A stretch of DNA of 64,000 nucleotides from Phyllobacterium zundukense. Its GTDB lineage: Bacteria > Pseudomonadota > Alphaproteobacteria > Rhizobiales > Rhizobiaceae. Shown piece by piece: positions 44,479-53,877 of this stretch. The position numbers were made by a program, and so were the translations under genes. Each line of letters opens with the position of its first letter. Position 1 is the first letter of the stretch. The stretch is taken from contig NZ_CP017945.1 in assembly GCF_002764115.1 (NCBI RefSeq), positions 124,001-188,000 of the forward strand, given 5' to 3'. The notes under the pieces were generated by a model. That model was not told the DNA's origin, did not search any database, and worked only from the letters and a program-made list of their open reading frames with translations.

Positions 44479-45201
44479 TTGAGAAAAGTTCATTCAAAAG
44501 TAAGCGCCGCGCTTGACGGTCTGCTGTTCGACGGCATGACCATCATGGCCGGCGGTTTCGGCCTGTGCGGCATTCCCGAGGCGCTGATCTATGCGATCCG
44601 CGACTCAGGCGTCAAGGATTTGACCGTGATCTCGAATAATGCGGGCGTCGATGGCATTGGCCTGGGCGTCCTCTTGGAAACACGGCAGATCCGGAAGATG
44701 GTCTCGTCCTATGTCGGCGAGAACAAGCTGTTCGCCCAGCAATACCTGTCGGGCGAGCTGGAGCTGGAATTCAATCCGCAGGGCACGCTCGCCGAGCGCA
44801 TCCGCGCCGGCGGTGCGGGCATTCCGGCCTTCTATACCAAGACCGGCGTCGGTACCATCATTGCCGACGGGAAGGACGTGCGTGAGTTCGACGGCGAGTC
44901 CTATGTGATGGAGCGTGGCCTGTTTGCCGATCTTTCCATCGTCCACGCCTTCAAGGGCGATACGGAAGGCAATCTCGTCTACCGGAAGACGGCGCGCAAT
45001 TTCAATCCGATCATGGCGACGGCTGCCAAGATCACCGTGGCCGAGGTCGAACACCTGGTTGACGCGGGCAAGATCGATCCAGACCATGTCCACACGCCCG
45101 GCATCTTCGTCAAGCGCATCGTGCATGTGCCAAATCCCGTCAAACATATCGAACAGCGGACCACCCGCCCACGTATCATTGCTGCAAGTGAGGTGAAATA
45201 A
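44479..45201 (+). CDS. scoA: 3-oxoacid CoA-transferase subunit A, TTG start
   Basis: A 240-residue class I CoA-transferase alpha subunit: [59 protein letters not shown] and [14 protein letters not shown]. The reading frame has no suitable ATG; TTG 44479 is preceded by GGGAG at seven bases and gives the family N-terminus (L/M)[11 protein letters not shown], so a TTG start is called. With subunit B it transfers CoA between succinyl-CoA and a 3-oxoacid such as acetoacetate. The preference (acetoacetate or 3-oxoadipate) is not fixed by the sequence. Confidence 0.9.
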   Translation: MRKVHSKVSAALDGLLFDGMTIMAGGFGLCGIPEALIYAIRDSGVKDLTVISNNAGVDGIGLGVLLETRQIRKMVSSYVGENKLFAQQYLSGELELEFNPQGTLAERIRAGGAGIPAFYTKTGVGTIIADGKDVREFDGESYVMERGLFADLSIVHAFKGDTEGNLVYRKTARNFNPIMATAAKITVAEVEHLVDAGKIDPDHVHTPGIFVKRIVHVPNPVKHIEQRTTRPRIIAASEVK

Positions 45202-45202
45202 G

Positions 45203-45844
45203 ATGGCCTGGACACGCGATCAGATGGCCGAACGGGCCGCACAGGAATTGCAGGACGGCTTCTACGTCAATCTCGGCATTGGCATTCCGACCCTCGTGGC
45301 GAATTACATTCCGACGGGCATGAGCGTTCAATTGCAGAGCGAGAACGGTATGCTCGGCATGGGGCCTTTTCCCTATGAGGGCGAGGAAGACGCCGACCTC
45401 ATCAATGCCGGCAAGCAGACGATCACCGAACTGCCGACCACCAGCTATTTCTCCGGTGCCGACAGCTTCGGCATGATCCGCGGCGGCCATATCGACCTGT
45501 CCATTCTGGGTGCGATGCAGGTTGCCCGCAATGGTGACCTCGCCAACTGGATGGTGCCGGGCAAGATGGTCAAGGGCATGGGCGGCGCCATGGATCTCGT
45601 CGCCGGCGTCAAAAAGGTCGTTGTCGTCATGGAACATGAGGCCAAGGGCGAAGCAAAGCTGCTGGAGCAATGCACGCTGCCGCTGACCGGCCAGCGCGTC
45701 ACCGATCTGGTGATCACCGACCTCGGCGTCTTCACCATCGAACGGCGCGGCGAACCAAAAATGACGCTAATCGAAATCGCGCCGGGTGTCACGGTCGACG
45801 AGATCAAGGCCAAGACGCAGGCGACATTCGACGTTGCGGTCTAA
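45203..45844 (+). CDS. scoB: 3-oxoacid CoA-transferase subunit B
   Basis: A 213-residue beta subunit. The catalytic glutamate lies in [15 protein letters not shown], preceded by [16 protein letters not shown] and followed by [14 protein letters not shown] and [21 protein letters not shown]. It begins one base after the alpha-subunit stop. Together they form the heteromeric enzyme. Confidence 0.92.
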   Translation: MAWTRDQMAERAAQELQDGFYVNLGIGIPTLVANYIPTGMSVQLQSENGMLGMGPFPYEGEEDADLINAGKQTITELPTTSYFSGADSFGMIRGGHIDLSILGAMQVARNGDLANWMVPGKMVKGMGGAMDLVAGVKKVVVVMEHEAKGEAKLLEQCTLPLTGQRVTDLVITDLGVFTIERRGEPKMTLIEIAPGVTVDEIKAKTQATFDVAV

Positions 45845-45862
45845 AGAGACAAAAACATTGAC

Positions 45863-45890
45863 GGCTGGCGAACTCGAAAACTCGCCAGTC
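45863..45890 (-). terminator. Hairpin between convergent scoB and lipoprotein genes
   Basis: GGCTGGCGA and TCGCCAGTC form a 9 bp stem with one G-U pair. On the minus strand a T5 run follows about nine bases later; on the plus strand no T run follows. A weak, mainly leftward terminator at best. Confidence 0.4.
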
Positions 45891-45892
45891 GA

Positions 45893-46075
45893 TTACCTGG
45901 TTCTCTCAACAACACAATCCGGGCTCTTGCCGGGGAAACGGGGGTCGTGGTCGACGCAGGCTGCGTCATAGCGGAAACTGCCATAATAGACGCGGGCACA
46001 GCCGGAGAGCAGCGAAGCAAATGTTACAAGTACCAGAAATAGGGCTGTGGAATATTTTCTGGGAAGAGGGTTCAT
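45893..46075 (-). CDS. Small lipoprotein of unknown function
   Basis: A 60-residue protein: MNPLPRKYSTALFLVLVTFA is a lipoprotein signal with the lipobox LLSGC at about residues 23-27, so the mature chain is only about 34 residues with two more cysteines (YYGSFRYDAACVDHDP, DCVVERTR). ATG 46075 opens the signal; the open frame upstream to 46258 is not convincing. Probably membrane-anchored in the periplasm. No family recognised. Confidence 0.65.
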   Translation of the reverse strand: MNPLPRKYSTALFLVLVTFASLLSGCARVYYGSFRYDAACVDHDPRFPGKSPDCVVERTR

Positions 46076-46340
46076 TTTCTTCGCATCGCTCCTATATATA
46101 GCCAGTTGCAAATGACACAGTGGCGTAACAATCCACTGATATTCTTCAGCAATTGGTCGAGTTAACAGTCGGCAATTTAAACATTCTACCGAAATCTGGT
46201 GCCACAATAAGGCAGGTTCCACTCGGGCTTTCCGTTCACGTTTTTTGTGAAGCGTCATAAAAGGCTTGATCGAGCGCGATGGACGTATAAGTTCGGCCTT
46301 CCGATTTGTTAACCAAACCTTTCACGTTAGGAGCAAAGCG

Positions 46341-46601
46341 ATGAACAACAGCGACTATTCATTGCCAGAAGCAATTTCCACTGCGCTAGCCAATGGTACA
46401 AATATTGTCAGGGCATTTCGCGAACAATTCGGATATTCCGTCGAGGATCTGGCCGTTGCGTGCGGTCTGACCAACCTTGAAATCGAAACAATTGAAAGCG
46501 GTCAGAATTCCGACCCAAGCAAGCTGGAGCGCATTGCCCATGCGCTCGGTCTTCCGAACAATGCAATGAACCTTGAAGATTCAAAGCGCCTAAGCGCCTG
46601 A
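46341..46601 (+). CDS. Small XRE-type helix-turn-helix protein
   Basis: An 86-residue DNA-binding protein: IVRAFREQFGYSVEDLAVACGLTNLEIETIESGQNSDPSKLERIAHALGLP is an XRE fold with little else attached. AGGAG lies before ATG 46341. It is a single-gene unit ending in a strong terminator. Target genes unknown. Confidence 0.8.
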   Translation: MNNSDYSLPEAISTALANGTNIVRAFREQFGYSVEDLAVACGLTNLEIETIESGQNSDPSKLERIAHALGLPNNAMNLEDSKRLSA

Positions 46602-46628
46602 AATCATTAAATTAATAAATCGGTACTC

Positions 46629-46669
46629 AAAAAGCTGCCAGAGCCAAATCCCAACTCTGGCAGCTTTTT
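46629..46669. terminator. Strong bidirectional intrinsic terminator
   Basis: AAAAAGCTGCCAGAG, an 11-base loop and CTCTGGCAGCTTTTT form a 15 bp perfect stem with A5/T5 ends. It serves both the small HTH gene and the convergent kynB. Confidence 0.92.
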
Positions 46670-46675
46670 GCTATT

Positions 46676-47509
46676 CTATAGGCAAAGCAATTTTCGTGTC
46701 AGTGGATGATCAGGTTCCATCAGTCCCTCGATTATGTCGGCATGATGCCTGCCAGGCTCTTCGACCGCTTCGACACGGCAATCAAAACCCGACCAGATAT
46801 TGGCAAGCAGAGCGTTCTGACGCACGAATTCGGGCCGTTCCCCAGCGCCGACCCATGCGGTCACGTCGATGCTTTCCTGCGGCTCCAGAAGGGCAGGACT
46901 CTCCAGCCGTGCCTCGACCGCATCGAGATGCAGTGTTTCATTCATTTCGGTCTTCATTAGCGGCCGCAGATCGACAAGCGCGGATATCGGCACCGTCTTG
47001 CGAATGCGGTGCCTGACGGCATGCGCCAGCGGCGATGTCGATGACACCATGCGGGCGACAAGATGTCCGCCAGCCGAATGACCCGTCAGGTGGATTGGAC
47101 CTGCAACCTCGCTTGCAGCACGGGTAATGGCCGATCCCACCTGCACGGTGATGTCGCTGATGCGGACCTCCGGGCACAGGGCGTAAGAGGGCACGGCAAC
47201 GGCGAACCCGTTAGCCACCGCTCCTTTTGCCAGGTGCGACCAGGCGGATTTGTCGAAATCTTCCATCCAGTAGCCGCCATGGACGAAGACGGCAAGACCA
47301 TTCAAATCGCCCCAGGGCATGAACAGGTCGAGCCGATTGCGCGCATGTTGGCCATAGCTGAGATCAGCCTTCAGAAGGCCTTTCTCCTTCATTTCCTCGC
47401 GAAATTGTGCGGCGAGGGCGAGCCATTTGGCCGGATATTCATAACCGCCCGGAATATAGGCAAAGTTCGAGTAGGCATCGTCCCAGTCGATAGCGTCACC
47501 CGTGTTCAT
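46676..47509 (-). CDS. kynB: Kynurenine formamidase (KynB-like alpha/beta hydrolase)
   Basis: A 277-residue alpha/beta hydrolase with the arylformamidase features: LNGLAVFVHGGYWMEDFDKSAWSHLA, the nucleophile elbow HLTGHSAGGHLVARM, PISALVDLRPLMKTEMNETL and a final GRHHADIIEGL histidine. This is the hydrolase type of kynurenine formamidase, not the metal-dependent bacterial KynB type. It would turn N-formylkynurenine into kynurenine. GGGGAG before ATG 47509 sets the start. It is the last gene of the transporter operon and lies 2.9 kb from gntR-kynU-kynA, which supports the assignment. Confidence 0.82.
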   Translation of the reverse strand: MNTGDAIDWDDAYSNFAYIPGGYEYPAKWLALAAQFREEMKEKGLLKADLSYGQHARNRLDLFMPWGDLNGLAVFVHGGYWMEDFDKSAWSHLAKGAVANGFAVAVPSYALCPEVRISDITVQVGSAITRAASEVAGPIHLTGHSAGGHLVARMVSSTSPLAHAVRHRIRKTVPISALVDLRPLMKTEMNETLHLDAVEARLESPALLEPQESIDVTAWVGAGERPEFVRQNALLANIWSGFDCRVEAVEEPGRHHADIIEGLMEPDHPLTRKLLCL

Positions 47510-47537
47510 GGATTGCTCCCCCCGTAGCGGCCCAAAC

Positions 47538-48452
47538 CTATTCCCTGACCCTCTCCCGTATCTGCACACCCCCGCCCGACTTGCGCAAGTTCGGCAAGGC
47601 CAGCATCAGCAGCACAAACGCGCCGGTGGCGAATTTCAGATCGGCAGGAGCAAGGCCAAGCGTCAGGCAGAACGAGATCAGCTGGTAATAGACCAGCGAA
47701 CCGACGACCGGGGCAAGGACCTGCCTTAGAATAGTCTGGCGTCCGGTGATAGCCTCGCCGATGATCAGTGCTGCAAGACCGTTGATCAGGATGCCAAAAC
47801 CCATATTGACGTCGGCAAAGCCCTGTGTTTGCACCATGATGCTGCCGCCGGTCGCCGAAAGTGCACTTGCAGCGCCGACGCCGATGATCGTTGCAGTGCT
47901 GACATTGATACCCTGCGCCTCAGCCATATCCGGGCTGGCACCAACTGCGCGCATGGACGTGCCCTTTTCCGACATGAAGAAGTACAGCATCGCCGCCACC
48001 ACCAGAGCAATCAGCAGCCCGACGATCAGAATCTTCACCCAGGGGAAATTGGCGGACGCACCCGCCAGGATGGTGAAAACCGTGTCATAGGTGAACAGCG
48101 GGATATTGGTGCGGCCCATGATGCGCAGATTGATGCTGTAGAGCATCGTCATGACCAGGATACCCGCAAGCAGCGTATTGATCTTGAAGCGCAGATGGAT
48201 GAAGGCCGTCGTGCAGCCCGCCGCAAAACCGCAGATCAACGCGACAAGGCAGGCAGCGAAGGGATTAACTCCGGCAGCGATCAGTGTGCCGCAAACGCAG
48301 CCGCCGAGCGGAAAGGCTCCTTCCGAAGTGAGATCGGGAAAGTTCAGAATGCGGAAGGGCAGCATGACGCCGAGGACGACGAAGGAGACGATGAGACTCT
48401 GGGCGATGGTGACGGGGATCAGGCTGTAGAAACTGTTGAATACGTCCATCAT
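47538..48452 (-). CDS. ABC transporter permease (TrpY-like, COG4120 type)
   Basis: A 304-residue permease of the branched-chain/ribose superfamily, with about eight helices: SLIVSFVVLGVMLPFRILNF, DLTSEGAFPLGGCV, TLLAGILVMTMLYSINLRI and GFADVNMGFGILINGLAALIIGEAI. This variety travels with TrpX-type binding proteins. GGGAG before ATG 48452 sets the start one base after the ATPase stop. Linked to kynB (28 bp), it probably imports tryptophan or kynurenine. Confidence 0.85.
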   Translation of the reverse strand: MMDVFNSFYSLIPVTIAQSLIVSFVVLGVMLPFRILNFPDLTSEGAFPLGGCVCGTLIAAGVNPFAACLVALICGFAAGCTTAFIHLRFKINTLLAGILVMTMLYSINLRIMGRTNIPLFTYDTVFTILAGASANFPWVKILIVGLLIALVVAAMLYFFMSEKGTSMRAVGASPDMAEAQGINVSTATIIGVGAASALSATGGSIMVQTQGFADVNMGFGILINGLAALIIGEAITGRQTILRQVLAPVVGSLVYYQLISFCLTLGLAPADLKFATGAFVLLMLALPNLRKSGGGVQIRERVRE

Positions 48453-48453
48453 C

Positions 48454-49248
48454 TCAGCTCCCCTGCAATGCGATGGCATCGGATTTCGTATGGAACCGGT
48501 CAATGAGGTCCGAAACGGTAATGCCGCGTTTCTCCTCCTGACCGATTTCAACCAGAACCTTGCCCGCATCCATCATTACGATCTTATTTCCGTACTTGAT
48601 CGCATGTTCCATGTTGTGCGTGACCATGAGTGTGGTCAGCTGCAATTCTTCCACCGCCCGCACCGTCGTATCCATGACGAGCTTTGCCGTGCGTGGATCG
48701 AGGGCCGCCGTATGCTCGTCCAGCAGCAGAAGCTTTGGCCGCGTCGACACGGCCATGACCAGCGACAGCGATTGGCGCTGCCCGCCTGAGAGAAGCCCGA
48801 CCGGCATATCCAGCCGCTTTTCCAGCCCGAGATTGAGTTCGGCAAGCTGGTCGCTGTATTTGGCTCGCCGTGCAGCGGTGAGTCCGTAGGAAAAGCCACG
48901 CGGTTTGCCGCGCAGTTCCGCCAGCAGCATGTTTTCGCCGATGGTCATGGTCGGCGCCGTACCGATCATGGGATCCTGAAATACCCGGGCGATGAACTGG
49001 GCACGGCGATGAGCATTGAGTTTTGTGACATCCTGGCCATCAATGGAGATACGACCGGTGTCCAATGGTAGCTTGCCGGAAACCGCGTTGAGAAAGCTCG
49101 ACTTACCCGCGCCGTTGCTGCCGATGACAACGCAAAAATCTGCAGGTTTGAGCGCAACATTGAGTTCATCAAGCGCCCGGCGCTCGTCCTGCGTGCCGCG
49201 GTAGAAAATCTTGGTGCCACCCTTAACGGAAAGCATGTCGGTGGTCAT
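48454..49248 (-). CDS. ABC transporter ATP-binding protein (TrpZ-like, COG1101 type)
   Basis: A 264-residue ABC ATPase: Walker A GSNGAGKSSFLN, VFQDPMIGTAPTMTIGENM, signature LLSGGQRQSLSLVM, Walker B LLLLDEHTAALD. The E-H after the Walker B (DEHTAALD) is characteristic of this small group. ATG 49248 has GAGGGG upstream. It powers the TrpXYZ-like transporter of the kynurenine unit. Confidence 0.87.
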   Translation of the reverse strand: MTTDMLSVKGGTKIFYRGTQDERRALDELNVALKPADFCVVIGSNGAGKSSFLNAVSGKLPLDTGRISIDGQDVTKLNAHRRAQFIARVFQDPMIGTAPTMTIGENMLLAELRGKPRGFSYGLTAARRAKYSDQLAELNLGLEKRLDMPVGLLSGGQRQSLSLVMAVSTRPKLLLLDEHTAALDPRTAKLVMDTTVRAVEELQLTTLMVTHNMEHAIKYGNKIVMMDAGKVLVEIGQEEKRGITVSDLIDRFHTKSDAIALQGS

Positions 49249-49287
49249 GTGTAAGCCCCTCAAACCAAGGCAATGTGCCTCATGGCA

Positions 49288-49321
49288 ATAGTTCCTGCGC
49301 CACGATTGGTGCAGGAACTAT
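49288..49321 (-). terminator. Intercistronic hairpin between binding protein and ATPase
   Basis: ATAGTTCCTGC and GCAGGAACTAT form an 11 bp perfect stem around a 12-base loop, without a proper T run. Such hairpins after binding protein genes let most transcripts end or stabilise the binding protein message. Confidence 0.6.
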
Positions 49322-49346
49322 ATGTTTGCAGTCTATAGGAGAAGGC

Positions 49347-50321
49347 TTATTTGACGAAGCACTCACAATCTTTGAGGCTATCCGGCACTTTCTGGCCGGT
49401 TTTTGCCAGAACTGCCTCGTTGATCAGCGCGGTATGGTCCTCATAGGTCGGCTTGATCGGAGCTAGGCTCGCAGGTGACTTGCCGGCAATGATCTCGGAG
49501 GCAAGCTTGGCCGCATTCTGGCCAACCTTGGTGTAGGAAACCTCGAAGGCAGCAGCGACGAGGCCGTCGCGAACGGCTTGCGCCGAGGCATTGACGATCG
49601 GGATGTTGACGTTGAATGCGGCCGCCGCAACGGCCGGAACCGCCGGCTGGACAAGGTTCGAACCGGGGACATAGATCACGTCGGCCTTGCCGGCGAGCGA
49701 GCTGACCCGGATCGGGATGTCGTTGGTATTGTCGAGACCGACTTCAACCAGTTCCATGCCTTCGGCAGTCGCGGCTTCCTTGATCAGTTTCAGCACGGCA
49801 ACGTCATTATCCTCGCCGGGATTATAGAGATAGGCGAGACGCTTTGCGTCCGGCAGGAGCTTCCTGATGAACTTCACCACCGAGCTGACGTCCTGCAGAT
49901 CGGAGGCGCCGGTCATGCCGGTATCACCTGCTTCCCATGACGGTGTCAGCTTGGCGGCGACCGGATCGGTAACCGCCGCGAAAACAACCGGCGTACCGGA
50001 ATTGCCGACGATCTGCCGCGCACCCTGCGCAACCGGCGTCGTCACGGCAAGAATGAGCTTCGGGCTGCTGGAGACGAGCTTGGTAACCATCTGCGGAATG
50101 AGCGTGGCGTCGAAATTGACCTGTAACTCGTCATAGACGGCATCGGCCACGCCGAGCTTGGCCAGTTCGGCCTTGAATGCAGTTACGGTTTCATCGAGCT
50201 GCGGATGCTTGCCGAACTGGGCAATACCGATCTTTGTTTCAGCAGCAGCGGCTCCAAGGCCCAGGCCCATGCCGAGTGCTGCCACGAGCGCTGTCCGCAC
50301 TACAAGTTTTGCGCCGATCAT
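49347..50321 (-). CDS. ABC transporter substrate-binding protein (TrpX-like, COG2984)
   Basis: A 324-residue periplasmic protein. The signal peptide is MIGAKLVVRTALVAALGMG to AAAAET; the mature part has IGIAQFGKHPQLDETVTAFKAEL, LAVTTPVAQGARQIVG, VFAAVTDPVAAKL and RLAYLYNPGEDNDV, all of the COG2984 (TrpX) family. Members are predicted tryptophan or aromatic amino-acid binders in operons under tryptophan control. GGGAG before ATG 50321 fits. Here the neighbours kynB, kynU and kynA make tryptophan, N-formylkynurenine or kynurenine the likely ligand. Confidence 0.88.
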   Translation of the reverse strand: MIGAKLVVRTALVAALGMGLGLGAAAAETKIGIAQFGKHPQLDETVTAFKAELAKLGVADAVYDELQVNFDATLIPQMVTKLVSSSPKLILAVTTPVAQGARQIVGNSGTPVVFAAVTDPVAAKLTPSWEAGDTGMTGASDLQDVSSVVKFIRKLLPDAKRLAYLYNPGEDNDVAVLKLIKEAATAEGMELVEVGLDNTNDIPIRVSSLAGKADVIYVPGSNLVQPAVPAVAAAAFNVNIPIVNASAQAVRDGLVAAAFEVSYTKVGQNAAKLASEIIAGKSPASLAPIKPTYEDHTALINEAVLAKTGQKVPDSLKDCECFVK

Positions 50322-50437
50322 CGATAGTTCTCCCTTTTTTGTGTGTCCCGCCTCCCAGAGCGAGATGAGGCTTGAAAATAATATAACAAACGTGAAATGA
50401 TATACAATACTAAATGGCAAAAGCCGAAGGGGAAACA

Positions 50438-51181
50438 ATGGCTGAAAGCGTCAAATCGGACAGCCTTTATACGGCGCTGCGATCCCGCATTCTAAACGGG
50501 GAGTTGCGGCCGGGACAGTCCCTGCGCCTGCGCGCGCTCGCGCAGTCGCTCGGCGGCAGCGCAACCCCGGTGCGCGAAGCCCTTAATCGTCTTCACGCCG
50601 AAAACTTCGTCACGACTGAAGCCAATAAAGGCTTTCGCGTTGCGACGGTGACGCTCGAAGAGCTGGAAGATCTTGAATCAGCGCGATCGGCAATCGAAAC
50701 CCAGCTCCTTCTACGCTCCATCGAGAAAGGTGGACGCGACTGGGAAGCAAACCTGGTCAGTGCGCACTACCGTCTGTCAAAATGCCAGGTACCAAATTCG
50801 TTTTCGCAGTCGCAAGCGATCGATCTGTGGGACACCGCTCATACGGAATTTCACTTTGCGTTGATTGCGGGCGCATCCTCGATATGGCTAATGAACTTCG
50901 CACGGCAGGTCAATGCACAGTTGCAGCGCTATCGACGTCACATCATCCTGCGTATCGACCACCTCAACCGGACCTCCGGAGATAATGGCGCCGGCGCACT
51001 CGGTGTCCTGTCGCGGGAGGCGCTCGGCATCGATGCACACACGGCGCTCATGCAAGCGGCGCTCGATCGCGACAAGGCCAAGGCGGAAGCCTTGATGCTC
51101 GATCATGTGCGCCTTGCCAAAGAAGCTTTTCTGAAACTCGCCAAGGCCAGCGGCATTGCCGGTTTTGACGCGGCAGCCTGA
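50438..51181 (+). CDS. GntR family (FadR/FCD subfamily) transcriptional regulator
   Basis: A 247-residue regulator with an N-terminal winged helix (LYTALRSRILNGELRPGQSLRLRALAQSLGGSATPVREALNRL) and a C-terminal all-helical FCD domain (DLWDTAHTEFHFALIAGA, EALGIDAHTALMQAALDRD). AGGGGA before ATG 50438 is better placed than anything before ATG 50414. It is divergent from the transporter-kynB operon and 18 bp before kynU, so it very likely controls both on a kynurenine-pathway ligand. Confidence 0.88.
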   Translation: MAESVKSDSLYTALRSRILNGELRPGQSLRLRALAQSLGGSATPVREALNRLHAENFVTTEANKGFRVATVTLEELEDLESARSAIETQLLLRSIEKGGRDWEANLVSAHYRLSKCQVPNSFSQSQAIDLWDTAHTEFHFALIAGASSIWLMNFARQVNAQLQRYRRHIILRIDHLNRTSGDNGAGALGVLSREALGIDAHTALMQAALDRDKAKAEALMLDHVRLAKEAFLKLAKASGIAGFDAAA

Positions 51182-51199
51182 CTTACCAAGAGAGAAGAC

Positions 51200-52447
51200 A
51201 TGGATAACACAAGGACAAAGATCGATGCCGGGTTAGCCGACCTGGCCGATCCATTGCGCGACTTCCGCAACCGGTTCGAGTTGCCAAATGGCGTGATCTA
51301 CCTTGACGGCAATTCGCTTGGCGCCTTGCCGAAAACCGTCAGGCAGAGGGTAGCAAAGACGATCAGCGAGGAATGGGGCGAACAGCTGATCCGCAGTTGG
51401 AACACGGCCGACTGGGTGCATCTGCCACAGCGGGTCGGCAAGAAGATTGCGCGGCTCATCGGCGCGGAAGAGGGAACAGTGATTGCCGCCGACAGCACGT
51501 CGATCAATCTTTTCAAAGTCTTGTCCGCCGCACTCGATCTCAATCCGGGCCGCAGCAAGATCATCTCCGAACGCGATAACTTCCCGACCGATCTCTATAT
51601 TGCTGAAGGCGTGGCAAAGCAGGTCGGCAAGGGACATCGGCTGGTTCTGGTTGATGCTCCCGCGGATATTCCGGCCATGCTGGATGAGGATGTGGCGGTG
51701 CTCATGCTGACGCATGTCAATTACCGCAACGGCTATCGCCATGACATGGCAGAACTGACAAAGGCGGCGCATGACAAGGGCATCCTCGTCATTTGGGATC
51801 TCGCCCATAGCGCCGGTGCGATGGCAGTCGACCTGACTGGCGCGGATGCAGATTTCGCGATTGGCTGCGGCTATAAATATCTGAATGGCGGGCCCGGCGC
51901 ACCGGCCTTTCTCTACGTTAACCCGCGCCATCAGGGCGGGTTCCGCCAACCGCTTTCCGGCTGGTTCGGCCATCGCTCACCGTTCGATTTCGAGCCAGCC
52001 TATTCGCCTTCCAGCAGCATCGAACAATATCTGTGTGGAACGCCGCCCGTATTGGCCATGGTGGCCATGGATGAGGCGATGTCGTTGTGGGATGACGTCG
52101 ACATGGCGGCCATCCGGACGAAATCCATCGCGCTGTGTGACTACTTCATTCAGGAAGTGGACACGTTCGCCGATGAGCTTGGGTTAAAGCTGGTGACCCC
52201 ACGCGAAGCGGAATGGCGCGGCAGCCAGGTGTCCTATTCCTGCGACAATGGTTATGCCATCATGCAGGCGTTGATTGCGCGCGGCGTCATCGGCGATTTC
52301 CGTGCGCCGGACATTATCCGCTTCGGCATGACACCGCTTTATTTGAGTTTTGCCGAGGTGGGGCAGGCGGCGGCGATCCTCAAGGATATCCTCGCAACCC
52401 GCGCCTGGGATACACCCGAATATCATGTGAGGGGAGCTGTCACATGA
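51200..52447 (+). CDS. kynU: Kynureninase
   Basis: A 415-residue PLP enzyme of the kynureninase family: [90 protein letters not shown] (PLP lysine in GCGYKYLNG) and [30 protein letters not shown]. It cuts kynurenine to anthranilate and alanine. It overlaps kynA by four bases (ATGA). Confidence 0.95.
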   Translation: MDNTRTKIDAGLADLADPLRDFRNRFELPNGVIYLDGNSLGALPKTVRQRVAKTISEEWGEQLIRSWNTADWVHLPQRVGKKIARLIGAEEGTVIAADSTSINLFKVLSAALDLNPGRSKIISERDNFPTDLYIAEGVAKQVGKGHRLVLVDAPADIPAMLDEDVAVLMLTHVNYRNGYRHDMAELTKAAHDKGILVIWDLAHSAGAMAVDLTGADADFAIGCGYKYLNGGPGAPAFLYVNPRHQGGFRQPLSGWFGHRSPFDFEPAYSPSSSIEQYLCGTPPVLAMVAMDEAMSLWDDVDMAAIRTKSIALCDYFIQEVDTFADELGLKLVTPREAEWRGSQVSYSCDNGYAIMQALIARGVIGDFRAPDIIRFGMTPLYLSFAEVGQAAAILKDILATRAWDTPEYHVRGAVT

Positions 52448-53283
52448 CGCGTACACCCTATGATCCAGAAGGCGAAGGCGCGCAGATGTCGTTCGAAGGG
52501 CGCATGTCCTATGGCGATTATCTGCACCTCGACAAGATTCTCACGGCGCAATCGCCGCTTTCCGATGCCCATGACGAAATGCTGTTCATTGTGCAGCACC
52601 AGGCCTCGGAAATCTGGATGCGACTGGTCATTCATGAGCTGACATCCGTGTGCGAGCATATCGCCAGGGACGACCTCGCGCCATCCTTCAAGATGCTCGC
52701 CCGCGTCTCACGCATTCTCGACCAGCTGAATTCGGCATGGGATGTACTGCGGACCATGACGCCCAGCGAATACACGACCTTCCGCGAAGCACTCGGCATG
52801 TCATCCGGGTTCCAGTCGTTCCAGTACCGGGCGATCGAATTCCTCGCCGGCAACAAGAATGCCGCAATGATGCGCCCGCACGAGCACAAGCCGGATATCC
52901 ATGTGTGGCTGAAGGAAATACTGCATGCGCCGAGCATTTACGACCAGTCGATCCGGCTTCTGGCACGCAAGGGATTTGACATCGACAAATCAGTGCTGAA
53001 GCGCGACTGCTCGCTACCCTACCAGGCAAACAGCAGCGTACGCGATGCGTGGCTGGTGATCTATCGCGATCCGGAAGCGCATTGGCCGCTCTACGAACTC
53101 GCAGAAAAGCTGGTGGATTTCGAGGATTACTTCCGGCGCTGGCGTTTCAACCATGTCACCACAGTCGAGCGAATTATCGGCTTCAAGACCGGCACGGGCG
53201 GGACATCCGGCGTCAACTATCTGCGCAAAATGCTAGAAGTGGTGCTGTTCCCAGAATTGTGGAACGTAAGAACCGATCTTTAG
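52444..53283 (+). CDS. kynA: Tryptophan 2,3-dioxygenase
   Basis: A 279-residue haem dioxygenase, the normal length for bacterial enzymes. [63 protein letters not shown] and [20 protein letters not shown] are all conserved family blocks; the last is the substrate loop. It opens the indole ring of tryptophan to N-formylkynurenine. With kynB and kynU the window encodes the whole route to anthranilate. Confidence 0.96.
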   Translation: MTRTPYDPEGEGAQMSFEGRMSYGDYLHLDKILTAQSPLSDAHDEMLFIVQHQASEIWMRLVIHELTSVCEHIARDDLAPSFKMLARVSRILDQLNSAWDVLRTMTPSEYTTFREALGMSSGFQSFQYRAIEFLAGNKNAAMMRPHEHKPDIHVWLKEILHAPSIYDQSIRLLARKGFDIDKSVLKRDCSLPYQANSSVRDAWLVIYRDPEAHWPLYELAEKLVDFEDYFRRWRFNHVTTVERIIGFKTGTGGTSGVNYLRKMLEVVLFPELWNVRTDL

Positions 53284-53639
53284 GCCGCGCGCTTATCGAT
53301 TGCGACGCAGTCCATGGCGGATTTCGCATGAATGTGATTGCTGTGCGCGAAACCATGCTTGGCGATCGCTGCGAGATCATCATCCGGCTTGATCGGCCGT
53401 GACCACCAATTGTCATTGAGCGTCCAGCCTTGGGCAGTTGCACTCTCGACCTCGGAACTGTCCGGCCGCAACACGCAGGATTCATGCACGATACGCGCAT
53501 TGGGAGACCGCTTGCTCATCATCTGGCGGCCTTGGGCGAGCGCACTCGCTTCGTCCTCGGCGATGACGAGCTGATGGAACAGATGACGCGTCTGCTTGTA
53601 CTTCGTCAGATAAGCGAACTTGACTTGATAGGCTGGCAC
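53280..53639 (-). CDS. Hypothetical protein, GTG start
   Basis: A 119-residue soluble protein: [40 protein letters not shown] then [20 protein letters not shown]. The first part reads as a short beta-alpha-beta unit. The frame starts at GTG 53639 with GGGAG seven bases before it; no in-frame ATG precedes the conserved-looking part. It overlaps the convergent kynA stop by four bases. I do not recognise the family. Confidence 0.6.
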   Translation of the reverse strand: MPAYQVKFAYLTKYKQTRHLFHQLVIAEDEASALAQGRQMMSKRSPNARIVHESCVLRPDSSEVESATAQGWTLNDNWWSRPIKPDDDLAAIAKHGFAHSNHIHAKSAMDCVAIDKRAA

Positions 53640-53816
53640 TGCATGCTCCCTGCATCAAAGACTCAGTCGTTAACCATTTGTTAATATTGTTGGCGAAACG
53701 GTCTTTTTCAAGGAATGGCAGGTTTTACACAGATAAATTTGGGCGTTTGACCCAATGCAGCGGTTTATCTAACTAATTGTTTTTACAATGAAATACTTGC
53801 TCGTTACGAGAGCGAA

Positions 53817-53850
53817 ATAAAAAACCGTCCTGATCTTGCGACCAGAACGG
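53817..53850 (-). terminator. Intrinsic terminator of the SAF-domain dehydrogenase gene
   Basis: On the minus strand CCGTTCTGGTC-GCAA-GATCAGGACGG forms an 11 bp stem with two G-U pairs, followed by TTTTTTATTT. It lies about 27 bp after the stop at 53878. Nothing else was recognised in the 53640-53877 gap. Confidence 0.9.
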
Positions 53851-53877
53851 CTGAATACGTCGTTATCAATCTGCCGC

